From contig NZ_JAOVZU010000008.1 of NCBI RefSeq assembly GCF_025717005.1, positions 179,916 through 243,915 on the forward strand: a stretch of DNA of 64,000 bases, in the 5' to 3' direction. Made by a program: the position numbers and the translations under genes. The DNA is from Actinotalea endophytica (GTDB lineage Bacteria; Actinomycetota; Actinomycetes; Actinomycetales; Cellulomonadaceae). How positions within the stretch are numbered: the first letter of the stretch is position 1; the number at the start of each line of letters is the position of its first letter. The notes below the pieces were generated by a model. It searched no databases, was not told where the DNA came from, and saw nothing but the letters and a program-made list of their open reading frames with translations. Shown here in pieces: positions 30,885 through 40,504 of this stretch.

Positions 30885-32071
30885 CCGACCATCACCACCC
30901 GCCGCAGCAGGCGGGGCAGGTCGGCGAGGTCGCCGAGCCGAGCGGTCGCCAGGGAGCCGTGCACGGCCACCTCGGTCGTCGCACCGACCTGGCAGGTGAG
31001 CAGGACCGTCGGCACGCCCGCCGGGATGCGGCCCGCCGCCGCACGCAGCGCCGCGCGATCGGGCATCGAGCCGGTCACGAGCACCACGACCGAGGCGTCC
31101 GGCGCCGAGCCGACCACCCACGGCACCAGGCCCTCGCCCGACCGCCCCTGCGAGTCCAGCCGCAACCGGGCCAGGTCGTCGAGCAGGCGACCGGGGTTCT
31201 CGCTGCGCAGCCGACCCGCCCCGGCGAGGAACGTCAGGTCGCGCTCGTCACGCAACGCCTGGACCCCGATCGACCCGGCCGCCGCGATCGCGAGCTCGGC
31301 CTCGTCGTCGTCCAGGTAGTCGCCGGGCCGGGTGGCGAGGGCCACGGCCGTGTGGGTGCGCCTGGTGTCCTCGAACTGCCGGACCATGAGCGTGCCGGTC
31401 CGGGCCGTGGTCCGCCAGTGGATGTGCCGGCGGTCGTCGCCCGGTACGTAGTCACGCAGCGCGTGGAAGGACAGGTCCGAGTCGGAGATCACCCGGGTCG
31501 ACTGCCCCTCGAGGTCACGCAGCACACCGGCCGCCGCCCCGGCGAGGCGGACTATCCGGGGGTGCACGAAGACCTCGACCGCCTCGGTCCAGGCGACGCG
31601 CCTCGAGACCAGCCCCCACGGGTCGCCGCGGACCGAGCGCACCGGACCGACCCGGATCACCGAGCGCCGCGCGGTCGGGATCGCGAACAGGTCCTCGTGG
31701 CTCTCCCCCGGCCGCAGCGACGGCAGCGGGAAGTCGGTCACACGCGCGCCGACCGGCAGCTCGACCCGTGCGGGCAGCAGCCGGCCACGCGCCGTGCTGA
31801 CCACCGCGACGCGTCCCGAGATCCGCTCGCCGGCCACCACGCGCCGCACCGGTACGTCGAGGTCGACCTCGTAGGTGGACCGACCCACGGTGAACACCAC
31901 CGCGACCGCCATCGCGCCCACGAGCGCGAGGCCCACCACGGTGAGCTCGACCCAGCCCAGCCACCAACCGCCGAACGAGGTCGCCAGCCCGATCGCGAGC
32001 AGCACCCACCCGAGCCCGGACACCGGCCGAAGCGGCCGTACCAGGGCCCGAAGGCGTGCCCGCACCCGCAC
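30881..32071 (-). CDS. DUF58-domain protein (MoxR partner)
   Basis: This 396-residue protein has two N-terminal membrane helices (about 18-62), a beta-rich domain, and a DUF58 segment at about 195-300 with the signature LRDYVPGDDRRHIHWRTTAR and MVRQFED. The C-terminal part looks like a von Willebrand A-type fold (SVVVLVTGSMPDRAAL), which in MoxR-linked proteins binds metals or partner proteins. DUF58 proteins are the usual partners of MoxR ATPases, encoded one base upstream here. The start is GTG 32071 with GAGGAT before it. Its job in this module is presumably assembly or maturation of a surface complex. Confidence 0.88.
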   Translation of the reverse strand: MRVRARLRALVRPLRPVSGLGWVLLAIGLATSFGGWWLGWVELTVVGLALVGAMAVAVVFTVGRSTYEVDLDVPVRRVVAGERISGRVAVVSTARGRLLPARVELPVGARVTDFPLPSLRPGESHEDLFAIPTARRSVIRVGPVRSVRGDPWGLVSRRVAWTEAVEVFVHPRIVRLAGAAAGVLRDLEGQSTRVISDSDLSFHALRDYVPGDDRRHIHWRTTARTGTLMVRQFEDTRRTHTAVALATRPGDYLDDDEAELAIAAAGSIGVQALRDERDLTFLAGAGRLRSENPGRLLDDLARLRLDSQGRSGEGLVPWVVGSAPDASVVVLVTGSMPDRAALRAAAGRIPAGVPTVLLTCQVGATTEVAVHGSLATARLGDLADLPRLLRRVVMVG

Positions 32072-32072
32072 C

Positions 32073-33038
32073 TCAGATCCTCGTCGCCGGCGGCTCGATG
32101 TCGGCCAGCACGCGAGCGACGATCTGGCGGGCGGCGACGCCGCCGAACTCGGCCTCCGGGTCGAGGATCAGGCGGTGGGCCAGGACCGGCTCCGCGAGGA
32201 GCTTGACGTCGTCCGGGATCACGTAGCCGCGCCCCTGAGACGCCGCCCAGACCTTCGCGGTGCGCACCAGGGCCAGCGACCCGCGCACCGAGGCGCCCAC
32301 GACGGTCTGCGAGTCCGCACGGGTTGCCTCGGTCAGCCGCGCGACGTAGTCCAGGACCGCGGGCTCGACGTGCACCGTGGCCGCGAGGTCGGACATCTCG
32401 GCCACCGCGGCCGTGGTGATCTTCGCCAGCAGGCCCACCGTCCGGTCCCGCTCGGCAGAGCCCGCGAGGATCCGCACGGTGGACTCCCGGTCCGGGTAGC
32501 CGAGCGAGGTCTTCATCAGGAACCGGTCGAGCTGGGCCTCCGGGAGCCGGTACGTGCCGGCCTGCTCGATCGGGTTCTGGGTCGCGATCACCATGAACGG
32601 CCGGCCGACCGGGTGCGAGACCTTGTCGACGGTCACCCGCGACTCCTCCATGACCTCCAGCAGCGCCGACTGCGTCTTGGGCGAGGCGCGGTTGATCTCG
32701 TCCGCGAGCACGACCTGGGCGAACACCGGGCCGGGGTGGAAGTCGAAGGTGCGGGCGCCCTGGTCGTAGATCGTCACGCCCGTGACGTCGCTCGGCAGCA
32801 GGTCCGGGGTGAACTGGATCCTGCTGTGGGTGCCCTGCACCGTCGCGGCGATCGCCTTGGCCAGCGAGGTCTTGCCGGTGCCCGGCGCGTCCTCGAGCAG
32901 CAGGTGCCCCTCGGCGAGCATGCAGGTCAGGGCCAGGCGGACCACGTGCTCCTTGCCGAGCAGGGCCTCGCCGACGTTGGTCACGAGCGCGTCGAACGTC
33001 TGGGCGAACCACGCGCTCTGCTCGGCGGTCATGCTCAC
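32073..33038 (-). CDS. MoxR-family AAA+ ATPase
   Basis: This 321-residue ATPase belongs to the MoxR branch of AAA+ proteins, chaperone-like machines that mature protein complexes. Walker A is EDAPGTGKTSLAKAIA near residue 48, Walker B LADEINRASPKTQSALLE near 107, sensor 1 MVIATQNPIEQAGTYRLPEA near 150, and the arginine finger region LDRFLMK follows. The C-terminal lid domain contains VVGASVRGSLALVRTAK. GTG 33038 is at the right distance from GGAG; ATG 33032 is an alternative. It follows the giant surface protein gene by 45 bp and precedes DUF58, which suggests that it helps assemble or activate the surface protein or its partners. Confidence 0.92.
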   Translation of the reverse strand: MSMTAEQSAWFAQTFDALVTNVGEALLGKEHVVRLALTCMLAEGHLLLEDAPGTGKTSLAKAIAATVQGTHSRIQFTPDLLPSDVTGVTIYDQGARTFDFHPGPVFAQVVLADEINRASPKTQSALLEVMEESRVTVDKVSHPVGRPFMVIATQNPIEQAGTYRLPEAQLDRFLMKTSLGYPDRESTVRILAGSAERDRTVGLLAKITTAAVAEMSDLAATVHVEPAVLDYVARLTEATRADSQTVVGASVRGSLALVRTAKVWAASQGRGYVIPDDVKLLAEPVLAHRLILDPEAEFGGVAARQIVARVLADIEPPATRI

Positions 33039-33083
33039 GGGGTGCTCCTGGTCTGGTCGTCGGATCGGTCGTCGTGGAAGAGG

Positions 33084-36000
33084 TCAGCCACCGCCGCCTC
33101 CAGCGCCGCCACCTGGCGGCGGAGCGGGCCCGTCGGGCACCTCGGCCTGGACGAGGTTCGACGCCAGCGACTCGCCCTCGGCGTTGATCGCGTGCACCTC
33201 GATCGTCAGCACCGCACCGGCGTCGGCCGAGACCGTCACCGAGAGCCTGGACGCCGACACGGTCCGGGTGTCGACGATCGCGTCGGTCTCGTCGGTCACG
33301 ACGTAACGGTAGGAGGTGATCGGCGATCCGCCGGTGCCACCCGCCGTCCACCGGAACGTCACCTCGAGCGGCACCGAGACGTCTGCGGGATCGGTGACCG
33401 TGGGTGCCTGCGGCACCGTCACGGTCGTGCCCTCGACGGTGACCGCGGCGCTGGTCGCGTCCTTGACGTTCACGGCGACCACGGACACCGAGTGCGAGCC
33501 CCCCTGCAGGCCGGTGAACAGGTACGTCGTCTGGGTGGTGACCACCGGGTCGCGTCCGTCGATCGACACCCGGTAGCCGCTCAGGGCCACGCCGCCGGTG
33601 TCCGTGGGCGCGGTCCAGGTGGCCCGCACCGCGCCCTGGCCGAACGGCGTCGGGTTCGCCGCCGCGTCCGTGACGGTGAGGCCGGTCACCGCGGCCGGCG
33701 AGCTCCAGATCTCGCCCGTGGTCGAGACCCAGGCCGAGACCCCGGCCTTGTTCGCGCCACGCACCTCGATCGTGTAGGTCCGGCCGCGGTCCGCGTCGAA
33801 CGTGTAGCTCAGCGAGGTGCCCGGCACCTCGACCACCGTGCCGTCGATCCGCACGTCGTACCGCGACACCGGGTCGCCGTTCGGCGCCGCCGCGGCCCAC
33901 TGCACGGTGATCTGGCGCGCGCCCGAGCCCACCGACGACGTCGTCGCCGTGACCGGGTCCGGTGCGCCCGGCACACCTGCCGGGACCTGGGACGCCGACC
34001 ATGCGCTCCAGTCACCCGGGTCGGGCGCGTCGTTCAGCGCGCGGACCCGCACGATGTACGCGGTGCCGTTGGCCAGCCCGGTGAAGGTGTACGACGTGGA
34101 CGCCGTGCTCACCACCGCCGGTCCGGTCGGCGGGGCCGGGCTGATCTCGACCTGGTACTCGCGGATCGGCGACCCGGTGTTCGTGGGCGCGGTCCACGTC
34201 GCGGTGACGCGGGCGTCGCCCCAGGCGAGGCTCGCGGCCGCCGGGGCCGCGGGCCGCACGTCGGGTCGGGCGGGTCCGGACGCGGGGCTCGGGTCGGAGT
34301 CCCCGACCACGTTGCGGGCGATCACGGTGAACGTGTACTCGGTGTCGTTCGTCAGCCCGGTGATCGTGCAGGTGGTCGTGGGGCAGTCGGTGACGGTGCC
34401 ACCCGGCGAGGCGGTCACCCGGTAGCCGGTGATCGGCTCGCCGTTCGAGGTCGGGGCGTCCCAGGCGAGCTGGACGGTGGTGTCACCCACCTGGACGATC
34501 CGCGGTGCGGCGGGTGCCGCGGGCCGGTCCCGCACCACCAGGGTGACCCGGCCCTCGACCTGCCGGTCGAGGTCACCGGTCACGTCGGCGACCCGGAACC
34601 GCACCACGAGCGGACCGACGAAGCCGGGGTCCGGGCGGATCGTGACGCTCGAGCTGTCGAACGCGTCCACCTGGCCGTCACCGGACTCCACGGTGGCGTC
34701 CACCACGGACAGCCTGGAGCCCGGGAACGGGTTGAACGCGCCGGTCAGCAGCTGGACCGTGGTCGACCGGCCGGCGACGCCGTCGGACCGGAACACGTCG
34801 TTGACCCGGGCGAGCGGCCGTTGGGACGCCACCACCCGGAAGTCGACCTCGGCCGGCAGCGGCGCGAGCCCGCCGTAGTCGATCGCCAGGCCGATGCTGC
34901 CGACCGAGCCGCGAGGTGTGGTCGCGTCCGCGGTGAGGGTCAGCTGGGACCCGTTGAGCACCACACCGAACCCCGCCGGGACCGCGGTGGTCAGGGCGTA
35001 CGTGTAGGCGGAGACGTCGGAGCCACCGATCCCGACCGGGGCGACGACGAACGCAGACAGGTCGACGTTCACCGTGTCGCCGGGACCCACGTCCAGCACC
35101 GACGGCACGAACCGCGGCGGGTGGTCCTCGAACGCGAGCACCGTGATCGGCAGCGTGATGACCGCGGTGCGCACACCGGCCGAGCCCGGCACGCCGTCGG
35201 CGACCTCGACGGTGACCGAGGCCGGCCCGGCGTAGGACTTCAGCGGCGTGTAGACGAGGGTCTCGCGGTCCACCACCACGACCGGACCGTCGGACTTGGT
35301 CGCCGAGACCGCGGTGACGTCGGCGATCCGCGGGCTGCGGCCCGGGGCGACCTGGATCTGCTCACCGAGCTTGATCGTCAGCGACGACCCGGCGAGCACC
35401 TGCAGGTCGGCCACGTTGGGGCGGCGGACCGGCGGGAAGTCGCCGAGCGCGGGCACCGTGATGAACGCGTACGCCGAGACGCCGTTCGCGTCCGGCGCGG
35501 TGTTGGTGAGCAGGTACGGCAACGTCCGAGGGTTCGGGCCGAGCGTGACCACCACGGTGCCGGTCGGTGTCACCTGCGCGATGTCCGCGACCGACGGGTG
35601 CACCGAGACCTGCAGGTCGGTCAGCGGGCCGCTCGGGTTCTCGGCGACCTCGAGCACGTTCACCTCGACCGACGTCGCGTTGAGCGTCTCCGAGGCCGGG
35701 ACCACCACGTCGCGGGCGACCGGCGGGCTGATGGTCGCGTCGGCACTGACGGTGACCGTGAGCACCGCGGAGTCCTGGCCGCCGCGGTCGTTGAGCGCGG
35801 TGTAGGCGATCTGCAGGGTGCCCTCGTCCTGCGGCGTCTGGACCACGATCCGGCGGCCCTCGATCCGGGCGTCCACGCCCTCGGGCACGTCGAGCTGGTC
35901 CGCCAGGTGCAGGTCGCCGCCGGACATGTCGACGTCGTTGGCGAGCACGCGCACCTCGACCGAGCGGCCCGGGCGCACCGTCACCTCGTCGTTGCGGGCC

Positions 36001-38912
36001 ACGACCTCGGCCGACGTGCTGGGCCGCGCGGCGATGCCCACCCGGATCGTCGCGACCGCGCGCTGACCGACCCAGTCCTCCACCGCATAGGTGAACTCGT
36101 CGGTCCCGCTCTCCCCGGGCAGCGCGGTGTACTCGATCCAGTCCGCGCCCTGGTTCTGCACGATGCCCTTGGACGGCGCGGTGTCGATGCCGAGCAGCGT
36201 CACGCCGTCACCGTCGGCGTCGATGCCGGTGAGCGGGATCGGGATCCGGATGGTCTCTTCCTCGAACATCCGCGCGGTCAGGTCCTTGGGGCGCGGCAGC
36301 GACTTCGAGGTCGCGTCCGAGGCGTGCACCGTGACCGTGACCGTGCCGGCCGACGCGTTGCGGTACTGGTCCACCACCTCGAACGTCGCCTGGACGGTCA
36401 TCGGTGTGCTCGGCGCCTGGTACCGCAGCACGTCGCCGGAGACGAACAGCAGGCCCTGGTCGGCCGGCAGCGTGGCCGGCAGCACCGGGTTGAGCGTGAT
36501 GCTGTCGCCGTCCGGGTCGTACGCGTCGTCGAGCACCGGGATCGTCACCACGCCACCGGTCCGCACCGTGACGCTCACCGGCGGGACCACCGGCGGCTGC
36601 TGACCGGTGGCCGCGTCGATCGGCTTGACGCGCAGCTCACCCGTGGTCGACTCGTAGCCGTTCGAGATCGTGTACGGCACCGTCACGGCATGCTCGAGCA
36701 CCCGGACGGCGGAGATCCGCACGAGCTGGTGACCGAGGATCGCGACCTCCAGGCCCGAGTCCTCCGGCACCTGGACGGACTGCAGGACGAGCACGTTGCC
36801 GCCCGGGTCCACGTCGTTGGCCAACGGGTCCAGCACGACCTCGCCGTCCGGTGGCAGCAGCGCGACGTCCAGCACCGCGATCGGCTTCGGTCGGGTCTCC
36901 GGCAGCTCCTTGACGTCGATCCGCGCGATGCCGGTGGCCTGCTGCGGCGCTGCGGTGATCACGAACGACACGTAGTACGTGCCCGCGTTGACCGCCTGGA
37001 ACGTGAACGTCCCGGCCTCGAGGTCGGTGCTGATCGTCGCGCTCGGCACGTCGTCCACGCCGGCCAGCCGGACCGGCTCACGCGAGGACGACCGCACGAA
37101 GTCCAGCGGGCTCACGGTGACCGGCTGGCCGACGTAGGTGACCGCGTGGACGGGGTCGATCAACGGCACCAGGGTCCCGGCCGGCCGCACGTCGATGCTC
37201 AGGGTCCCGCCGGCGACCAGCTCACCGTCCGAGACCACCAGCTCGACGGTCCGCGTCCCGAGGGTCGTGCCGTCGGAGAAGAACGTGAGGTCGCCGTCCT
37301 GGCGTGAGCTCACCGTGCCGCCGCCGTCGACCGTCGCGCTGAGCAGCACCAGCTGGTCGCCCTCGGGGTCCATGAAGTCCGGGAGCACGTCGTAGGTGAC
37401 GCTCGCGCCGAGCTCGGCCTGGACCGAGCCCGGGTGCACCTGCACCGGTGCCTCGTTCTCGCCGTCCGACCGGATCGTCAAGGTCACCGTCGCGGTGGAC
37501 GGGGCGCCCTCGTTGCGTCCGTCGCTCACCGTGTACGTGAACGTGGCCGTCCCGGTCGCGTCGGCCGTGGTGACGAGCTGCAGCGCGCGTCCGCCGTAGA
37601 TCGGCACGACCGTCCCGAACGAGGCCGGCAGCTCGTCGAACTCGCGGATCACGAGGATCCCGCAGTCGCTGGCAGCGTCGTTGTCGATCACCGAGAGGAT
37701 CGTCGTCCGCCCGGGACGCACGCCGTAGCTGTCCGGCACGGCCCGCGCCTCGCGGGTCTGGTCGGTGCACTCGGCCTGCAGCACCTGGGTGCTCGGTTGC
37801 TCGTTGCTCTCCTGCCCGTCGCCCGGGTCGCTCTGCTCGGCGATGTCCGGCCAGTTGGGCTCACGCACCATGTCGTCCTCGGTGGGCACCCAGACCAGGC
37901 CGTCGGCGACCGAGTTGAGCACGACGACGTCCCGGTTCACCCGGAACACGACGCGCTGGGTCGCCGAGATCCGCTCCAGGTCCCGCTCGACGGTCCGCGA
38001 ACCGCAGACCTGCAGGTAGCCACCCTGCCCACCGGCCCACGCGGAGTTCGCGCAGCCCGCCACGAGCACGGGCGCCGCCGGCTCACCCGCGTACGGCGTG
38101 GCGTGCTCGACGACGTTGCCGCCGGCCAGCGGCACCTCGAGGAGATCCCCGTTCGCGGTCGCGACCAGGACGTCATCCGCGATCGGTCCCGGCTGCTGGA
38201 GCACGAGGTCGGTGCCGTAGCTCGCGAGGTCGACCGTGGCCTGCGACGTGTGCAGCGTGGTGCCGGTCAGGGCGACGAGGCTGTCGCCGACCGCGGTGAC
38301 CTGGTCCGCGGTGCGCATCTCGCCCGCGAGCGCACCGATCGTGCGGTCCTGCACCTGCCCGCCGGCGAGCTCGATGCGGTGCAGCTCACCGGCCGAGGTG
38401 GTCGCCAGGACGGCACCCGAGTCGGCCGACACCACGGCGCTCGCACCGGGGCCGAGGTCGACGTCTCCCGGCACGTCGGTCGCGACCTCGGCGAGGTCGT
38501 CGAGGGTCCGGACCCAGAGCCTGCCGTCGTCGGCCATCTCGGAGACCACACCGCGCGCCATCGTCACGTCGACCTCACCGGTCACCGTGACGCTCTGCGG
38601 CGCGGACACGCTCGCGGTGTCCACGGCGGCGATCCGACCGGGCTCGACCAGGAGGACCGCGTCGCCGTCCTGCCACACGTCCAGCGCCGTGCTGGTGGCC
38701 AGCAGGCCGGCGTTGAGCTCGGACACCGCCGGGTTCCACCGGCCGAGCTTGAGCTCGGCGGCGTTGGTCACCCAGACCGCACCGTCGTCCAGGTCGACCT
38801 GCGAGACGGACGCCCCCGGGTACACCAGGGCGAGGCCGACCAGCACCGCGGGCGCGACGACGGCGCCGACGGTGCTCGGCCACCTCCGGCCTCGTGGAGC
38901 GGATCGGCTCAC
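33084..38912 (-). CDS. Giant anchored surface protein: propeller-like, Ig/cadherin-like and fibronectin III domains
   Basis: This 1942-residue protein is tethered by one N-terminal membrane helix (residues about 14-32) after a basic start. Next comes a region of short repeated strands (about 40-330) that looks like a beta-propeller. Then comes a long row of Ig/cadherin-like beta domains (about 390-1465) with acidic turns such as NDVDPGG, DPEGDQ, DPDGDS and DADGDG that may bind calcium. Five fibronectin type III domains follow (about 1465-1925; for example TVQLAWDAPTSNGEPITGY), and then a Pro/Gly tail ending GGGAGGGGG. There is no LPxTG signal, so anchoring is N-terminal. It overlaps the kinase gene (GTGA). 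Cell-envelope adhesion or structural roles are plausible; the function is unknown. Confidence 0.85.
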   Translation of the reverse strand: MSRSAPRGRRWPSTVGAVVAPAVLVGLALVYPGASVSQVDLDDGAVWVTNAAELKLGRWNPAVSELNAGLLATSTALDVWQDGDAVLLVEPGRIAAVDTASVSAPQSVTVTGEVDVTMARGVVSEMADDGRLWVRTLDDLAEVATDVPGDVDLGPGASAVVSADSGAVLATTSAGELHRIELAGGQVQDRTIGALAGEMRTADQVTAVGDSLVALTGTTLHTSQATVDLASYGTDLVLQQPGPIADDVLVATANGDLLEVPLAGGNVVEHATPYAGEPAAPVLVAGCANSAWAGGQGGYLQVCGSRTVERDLERISATQRVVFRVNRDVVVLNSVADGLVWVPTEDDMVREPNWPDIAEQSDPGDGQESNEQPSTQVLQAECTDQTREARAVPDSYGVRPGRTTILSVIDNDAASDCGILVIREFDELPASFGTVVPIYGGRALQLVTTADATGTATFTYTVSDGRNEGAPSTATVTLTIRSDGENEAPVQVHPGSVQAELGASVTYDVLPDFMDPEGDQLVLLSATVDGGGTVSSRQDGDLTFFSDGTTLGTRTVELVVSDGELVAGGTLSIDVRPAGTLVPLIDPVHAVTYVGQPVTVSPLDFVRSSSREPVRLAGVDDVPSATISTDLEAGTFTFQAVNAGTYYVSFVITAAPQQATGIARIDVKELPETRPKPIAVLDVALLPPDGEVVLDPLANDVDPGGNVLVLQSVQVPEDSGLEVAILGHQLVRISAVRVLEHAVTVPYTISNGYESTTGELRVKPIDAATGQQPPVVPPVSVTVRTGGVVTIPVLDDAYDPDGDSITLNPVLPATLPADQGLLFVSGDVLRYQAPSTPMTVQATFEVVDQYRNASAGTVTVTVHASDATSKSLPRPKDLTARMFEEETIRIPIPLTGIDADGDGVTLLGIDTAPSKGIVQNQGADWIEYTALPGESGTDEFTYAVEDWVGQRAVATIRVGIAARPSTSAEVVARNDEVTVRPGRSVEVRVLANDVDMSGGDLHLADQLDVPEGVDARIEGRRIVVQTPQDEGTLQIAYTALNDRGGQDSAVLTVTVSADATISPPVARDVVVPASETLNATSVEVNVLEVAENPSGPLTDLQVSVHPSVADIAQVTPTGTVVVTLGPNPRTLPYLLTNTAPDANGVSAYAFITVPALGDFPPVRRPNVADLQVLAGSSLTIKLGEQIQVAPGRSPRIADVTAVSATKSDGPVVVVDRETLVYTPLKSYAGPASVTVEVADGVPGSAGVRTAVITLPITVLAFEDHPPRFVPSVLDVGPGDTVNVDLSAFVVAPVGIGGSDVSAYTYALTTAVPAGFGVVLNGSQLTLTADATTPRGSVGSIGLAIDYGGLAPLPAEVDFRVVASQRPLARVNDVFRSDGVAGRSTTVQLLTGAFNPFPGSRLSVVDATVESGDGQVDAFDSSSVTIRPDPGFVGPLVVRFRVADVTGDLDRQVEGRVTLVVRDRPAAPAAPRIVQVGDTTVQLAWDAPTSNGEPITGYRVTASPGGTVTDCPTTTCTITGLTNDTEYTFTVIARNVVGDSDPSPASGPARPDVRPAAPAAASLAWGDARVTATWTAPTNTGSPIREYQVEISPAPPTGPAVVSTASTSYTFTGLANGTAYIVRVRALNDAPDPGDWSAWSASQVPAGVPGAPDPVTATTSSVGSGARQITVQWAAAAPNGDPVSRYDVRIDGTVVEVPGTSLSYTFDADRGRTYTIEVRGANKAGVSAWVSTTGEIWSSPAAVTGLTVTDAAANPTPFGQGAVRATWTAPTDTGGVALSGYRVSIDGRDPVVTTQTTYLFTGLQGGSHSVSVVAVNVKDATSAAVTVEGTTVTVPQAPTVTDPADVSVPLEVTFRWTAGGTGGSPITSYRYVVTDETDAIVDTRTVSASRLSVTVSADAGAVLTIEVHAINAEGESLASNLVQAEVPDGPAPPPGGGAGGGGG

Positions 38913-40504
38913 GGCGCGCACCCGGTGACCAGCTCGGAGGCACGTCCGTCCGCGGCCACGACCGCCACCTCGATGCACACGAGCCCCGAGCCGTCGTAGT
39001 CGACGGCGGCGCTCGCGGTCTCGATGCGCTCGAACACGGGGTCGGCGTCGATCCGGCGCTCGGCCCACAGGAAAGCGTGGCCGGCGGCCGGCTCGGGGTC
39101 GGTCCAGGTGAAGGTGACCTTGCCGTCACCCACCGTGCCGACGATGTCCGTCGGCGCTGCGACGGTCGAGTCCGGCACGGCCGCGGTCTGCGAGGTCGTC
39201 ACGGTCGGCGCGGCACCCGGTGCCTTGGGGTCCAGCGCGGCGGCCGCCGCCAGCACGGCAGCCGTGACGAGCAGGCCGCCGGCGAGCCCGGCCGCCACGA
39301 CGCGCCCCGTGCGGCGCGGGCGTCGCTGGGTCGGGACCCGCGCGGCCTCGAGCTCGGCGACGTGCCGCCGCCAGCTCTCCGGGACGTCGACGATCTCCTC
39401 GGTGTGCACCGGGTCGCTCGGGCGGACGGCCGGCCGGACGGCCGCATCCGGGGCCCCCTGCGCGTCGGCCGTCGCGGTGCTCGCGCCCTGGGCGCTCGCG
39501 GCGGGCCCGCCAGCCGTCGCGAGCTGCTCCTCGGCCTCCGGCGAGACGGTCCGGACCGGACGCAGCCGGGTCTGCTGGTCCGCCTCGGCCGTGCCGTCAC
39601 CGCCGCCCGGGGCGGCCGGCGCGACCGGCAGGTCCTCGGGCAGGTCGAGCGGCGTGAGCGGCAGCATGAGCTCGGCCTCGACCTGCTGCAGGGCGCGGGC
39701 CAGCGCCAGCGCCGAGTGGTGCCGGCGGTCCGGGTCCTTCGACATCGCCCGCTCGAGCACGCCGTGCAGCGAGTCCGGCACGTCGCCGCGGCCGGTCCTG
39801 GCCAGCGGCGCCCGTTCGATCCGGGCGATCAGGTCGGCCGCGCTGTTCGAGGCGTCCGAGACCTCGAACGGCGAGCGGCGCGCCAGGAGCGAGTAGATCG
39901 TCGCGGCGAGCGAGTACACGTCGGACCGCACGTCGCCGCCCGGCTCGTCGGTGAGCATCTCCGGCGGCGACCACGGGATCGACATGCCGACCATCGCGCC
40001 TGCCGCGAGCCCCGCGGTGGCTGCGATGCCGAAGTCCGTCAGCGCCGGCCAGCCGAAGTCGGTGACCAGCACGTTGGCCGGCTTGATGTCGCGGTGCAGC
40101 ACGCCGGCCCGGTGGGCGGTCTCGACCGCCGACGCCAGCCGGATGCCGATCCGCAGCACCTCGGCCACACCCATCCGCTCCGCCCGGTACCGCTGGGCGA
40201 GGCCGGGCCGGGAGCAGTACTCCATGACCAGGTAGGGGCGCCCGTCCGGGGCGACGTCCGCCTGGTAGACGGTGACGATCGACGGGTGGTGCGACAGCGA
40301 GGCCATGATGTCCGCCTCCGCCCGGAAGCGGGCGCGGGCGGCGTCGTCCAGGGAGGCCGCGAGCAGCACCTTGACCGCCACCGGACGGCGCGGCATCTGC
40401 TGGCGGTACAGGAAGACGTCGGCGAAGCCGCCCATCCCCAGGAGTCGGACGTACTCGAACCCCGGGATGACGGGCGGCTGCGAGGCCTCGCGACGAGAGC
40501 TCAC
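38909..40504 (-). CDS. Membrane Ser/Thr protein kinase (PknB-like) with FnIII-like outer domain
   Basis: This 531-residue protein has an intact Hanks-type kinase domain (about 16-275): glycine loop GMGGFADVF, Lys45 in AVKV, helix-C Glu in FRAEAD, HRD at 137-139 (HRDIKPANVL), DFG at 157-159 and SPPEML. A Pro/Ala-rich juxtamembrane part (280-420) carries several Thr/Ser. One membrane helix (about 415-435) leads to an outer domain of about 90 residues with a fibronectin-like start (VTFTWTDPEPAAGHAFLW). Unlike PknB it has no PASTA repeats. The FHA and PP2C genes are immediately upstream and the giant FnIII protein downstream, all overlapping, so it is likely the sensor of this module. Confidence 0.92.
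   Translation of the reverse strand: MSSRREASQPPVIPGFEYVRLLGMGGFADVFLYRQQMPRRPVAVKVLLAASLDDAARARFRAEADIMASLSHHPSIVTVYQADVAPDGRPYLVMEYCSRPGLAQRYRAERMGVAEVLRIGIRLASAVETAHRAGVLHRDIKPANVLVTDFGWPALTDFGIAATAGLAAGAMVGMSIPWSPPEMLTDEPGGDVRSDVYSLAATIYSLLARRSPFEVSDASNSAADLIARIERAPLARTGRGDVPDSLHGVLERAMSKDPDRRHHSALALARALQQVEAELMLPLTPLDLPEDLPVAPAAPGGGDGTAEADQQTRLRPVRTVSPEAEEQLATAGGPAASAQGASTATADAQGAPDAAVRPAVRPSDPVHTEEIVDVPESWRRHVAELEAARVPTQRRPRRTGRVVAAGLAGGLLVTAAVLAAAAALDPKAPGAAPTVTTSQTAAVPDSTVAAPTDIVGTVGDGKVTFTWTDPEPAAGHAFLWAERRIDADPVFERIETASAAVDYDGSGLVCIEVAVVAADGRASELVTGCAP

Noticed and set aside
27618..31319. A 1233-codon plus-strand frame opposite the RDD/FHA and transglutaminase-like genes
   Set aside because: It is low-complexity His/Arg/Gly-rich, crosses two real genes and a tandem repeat, and has no ribosome site or family motif.
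31875..37307. An 1810-codon open frame on the plus strand opposite the giant surface protein gene
   Set aside because: It is Arg/His/Asp-rich with no recognisable domain and mirrors the codon bias of the real gene. In DNA of this GC content stops are rare in such antisense frames.
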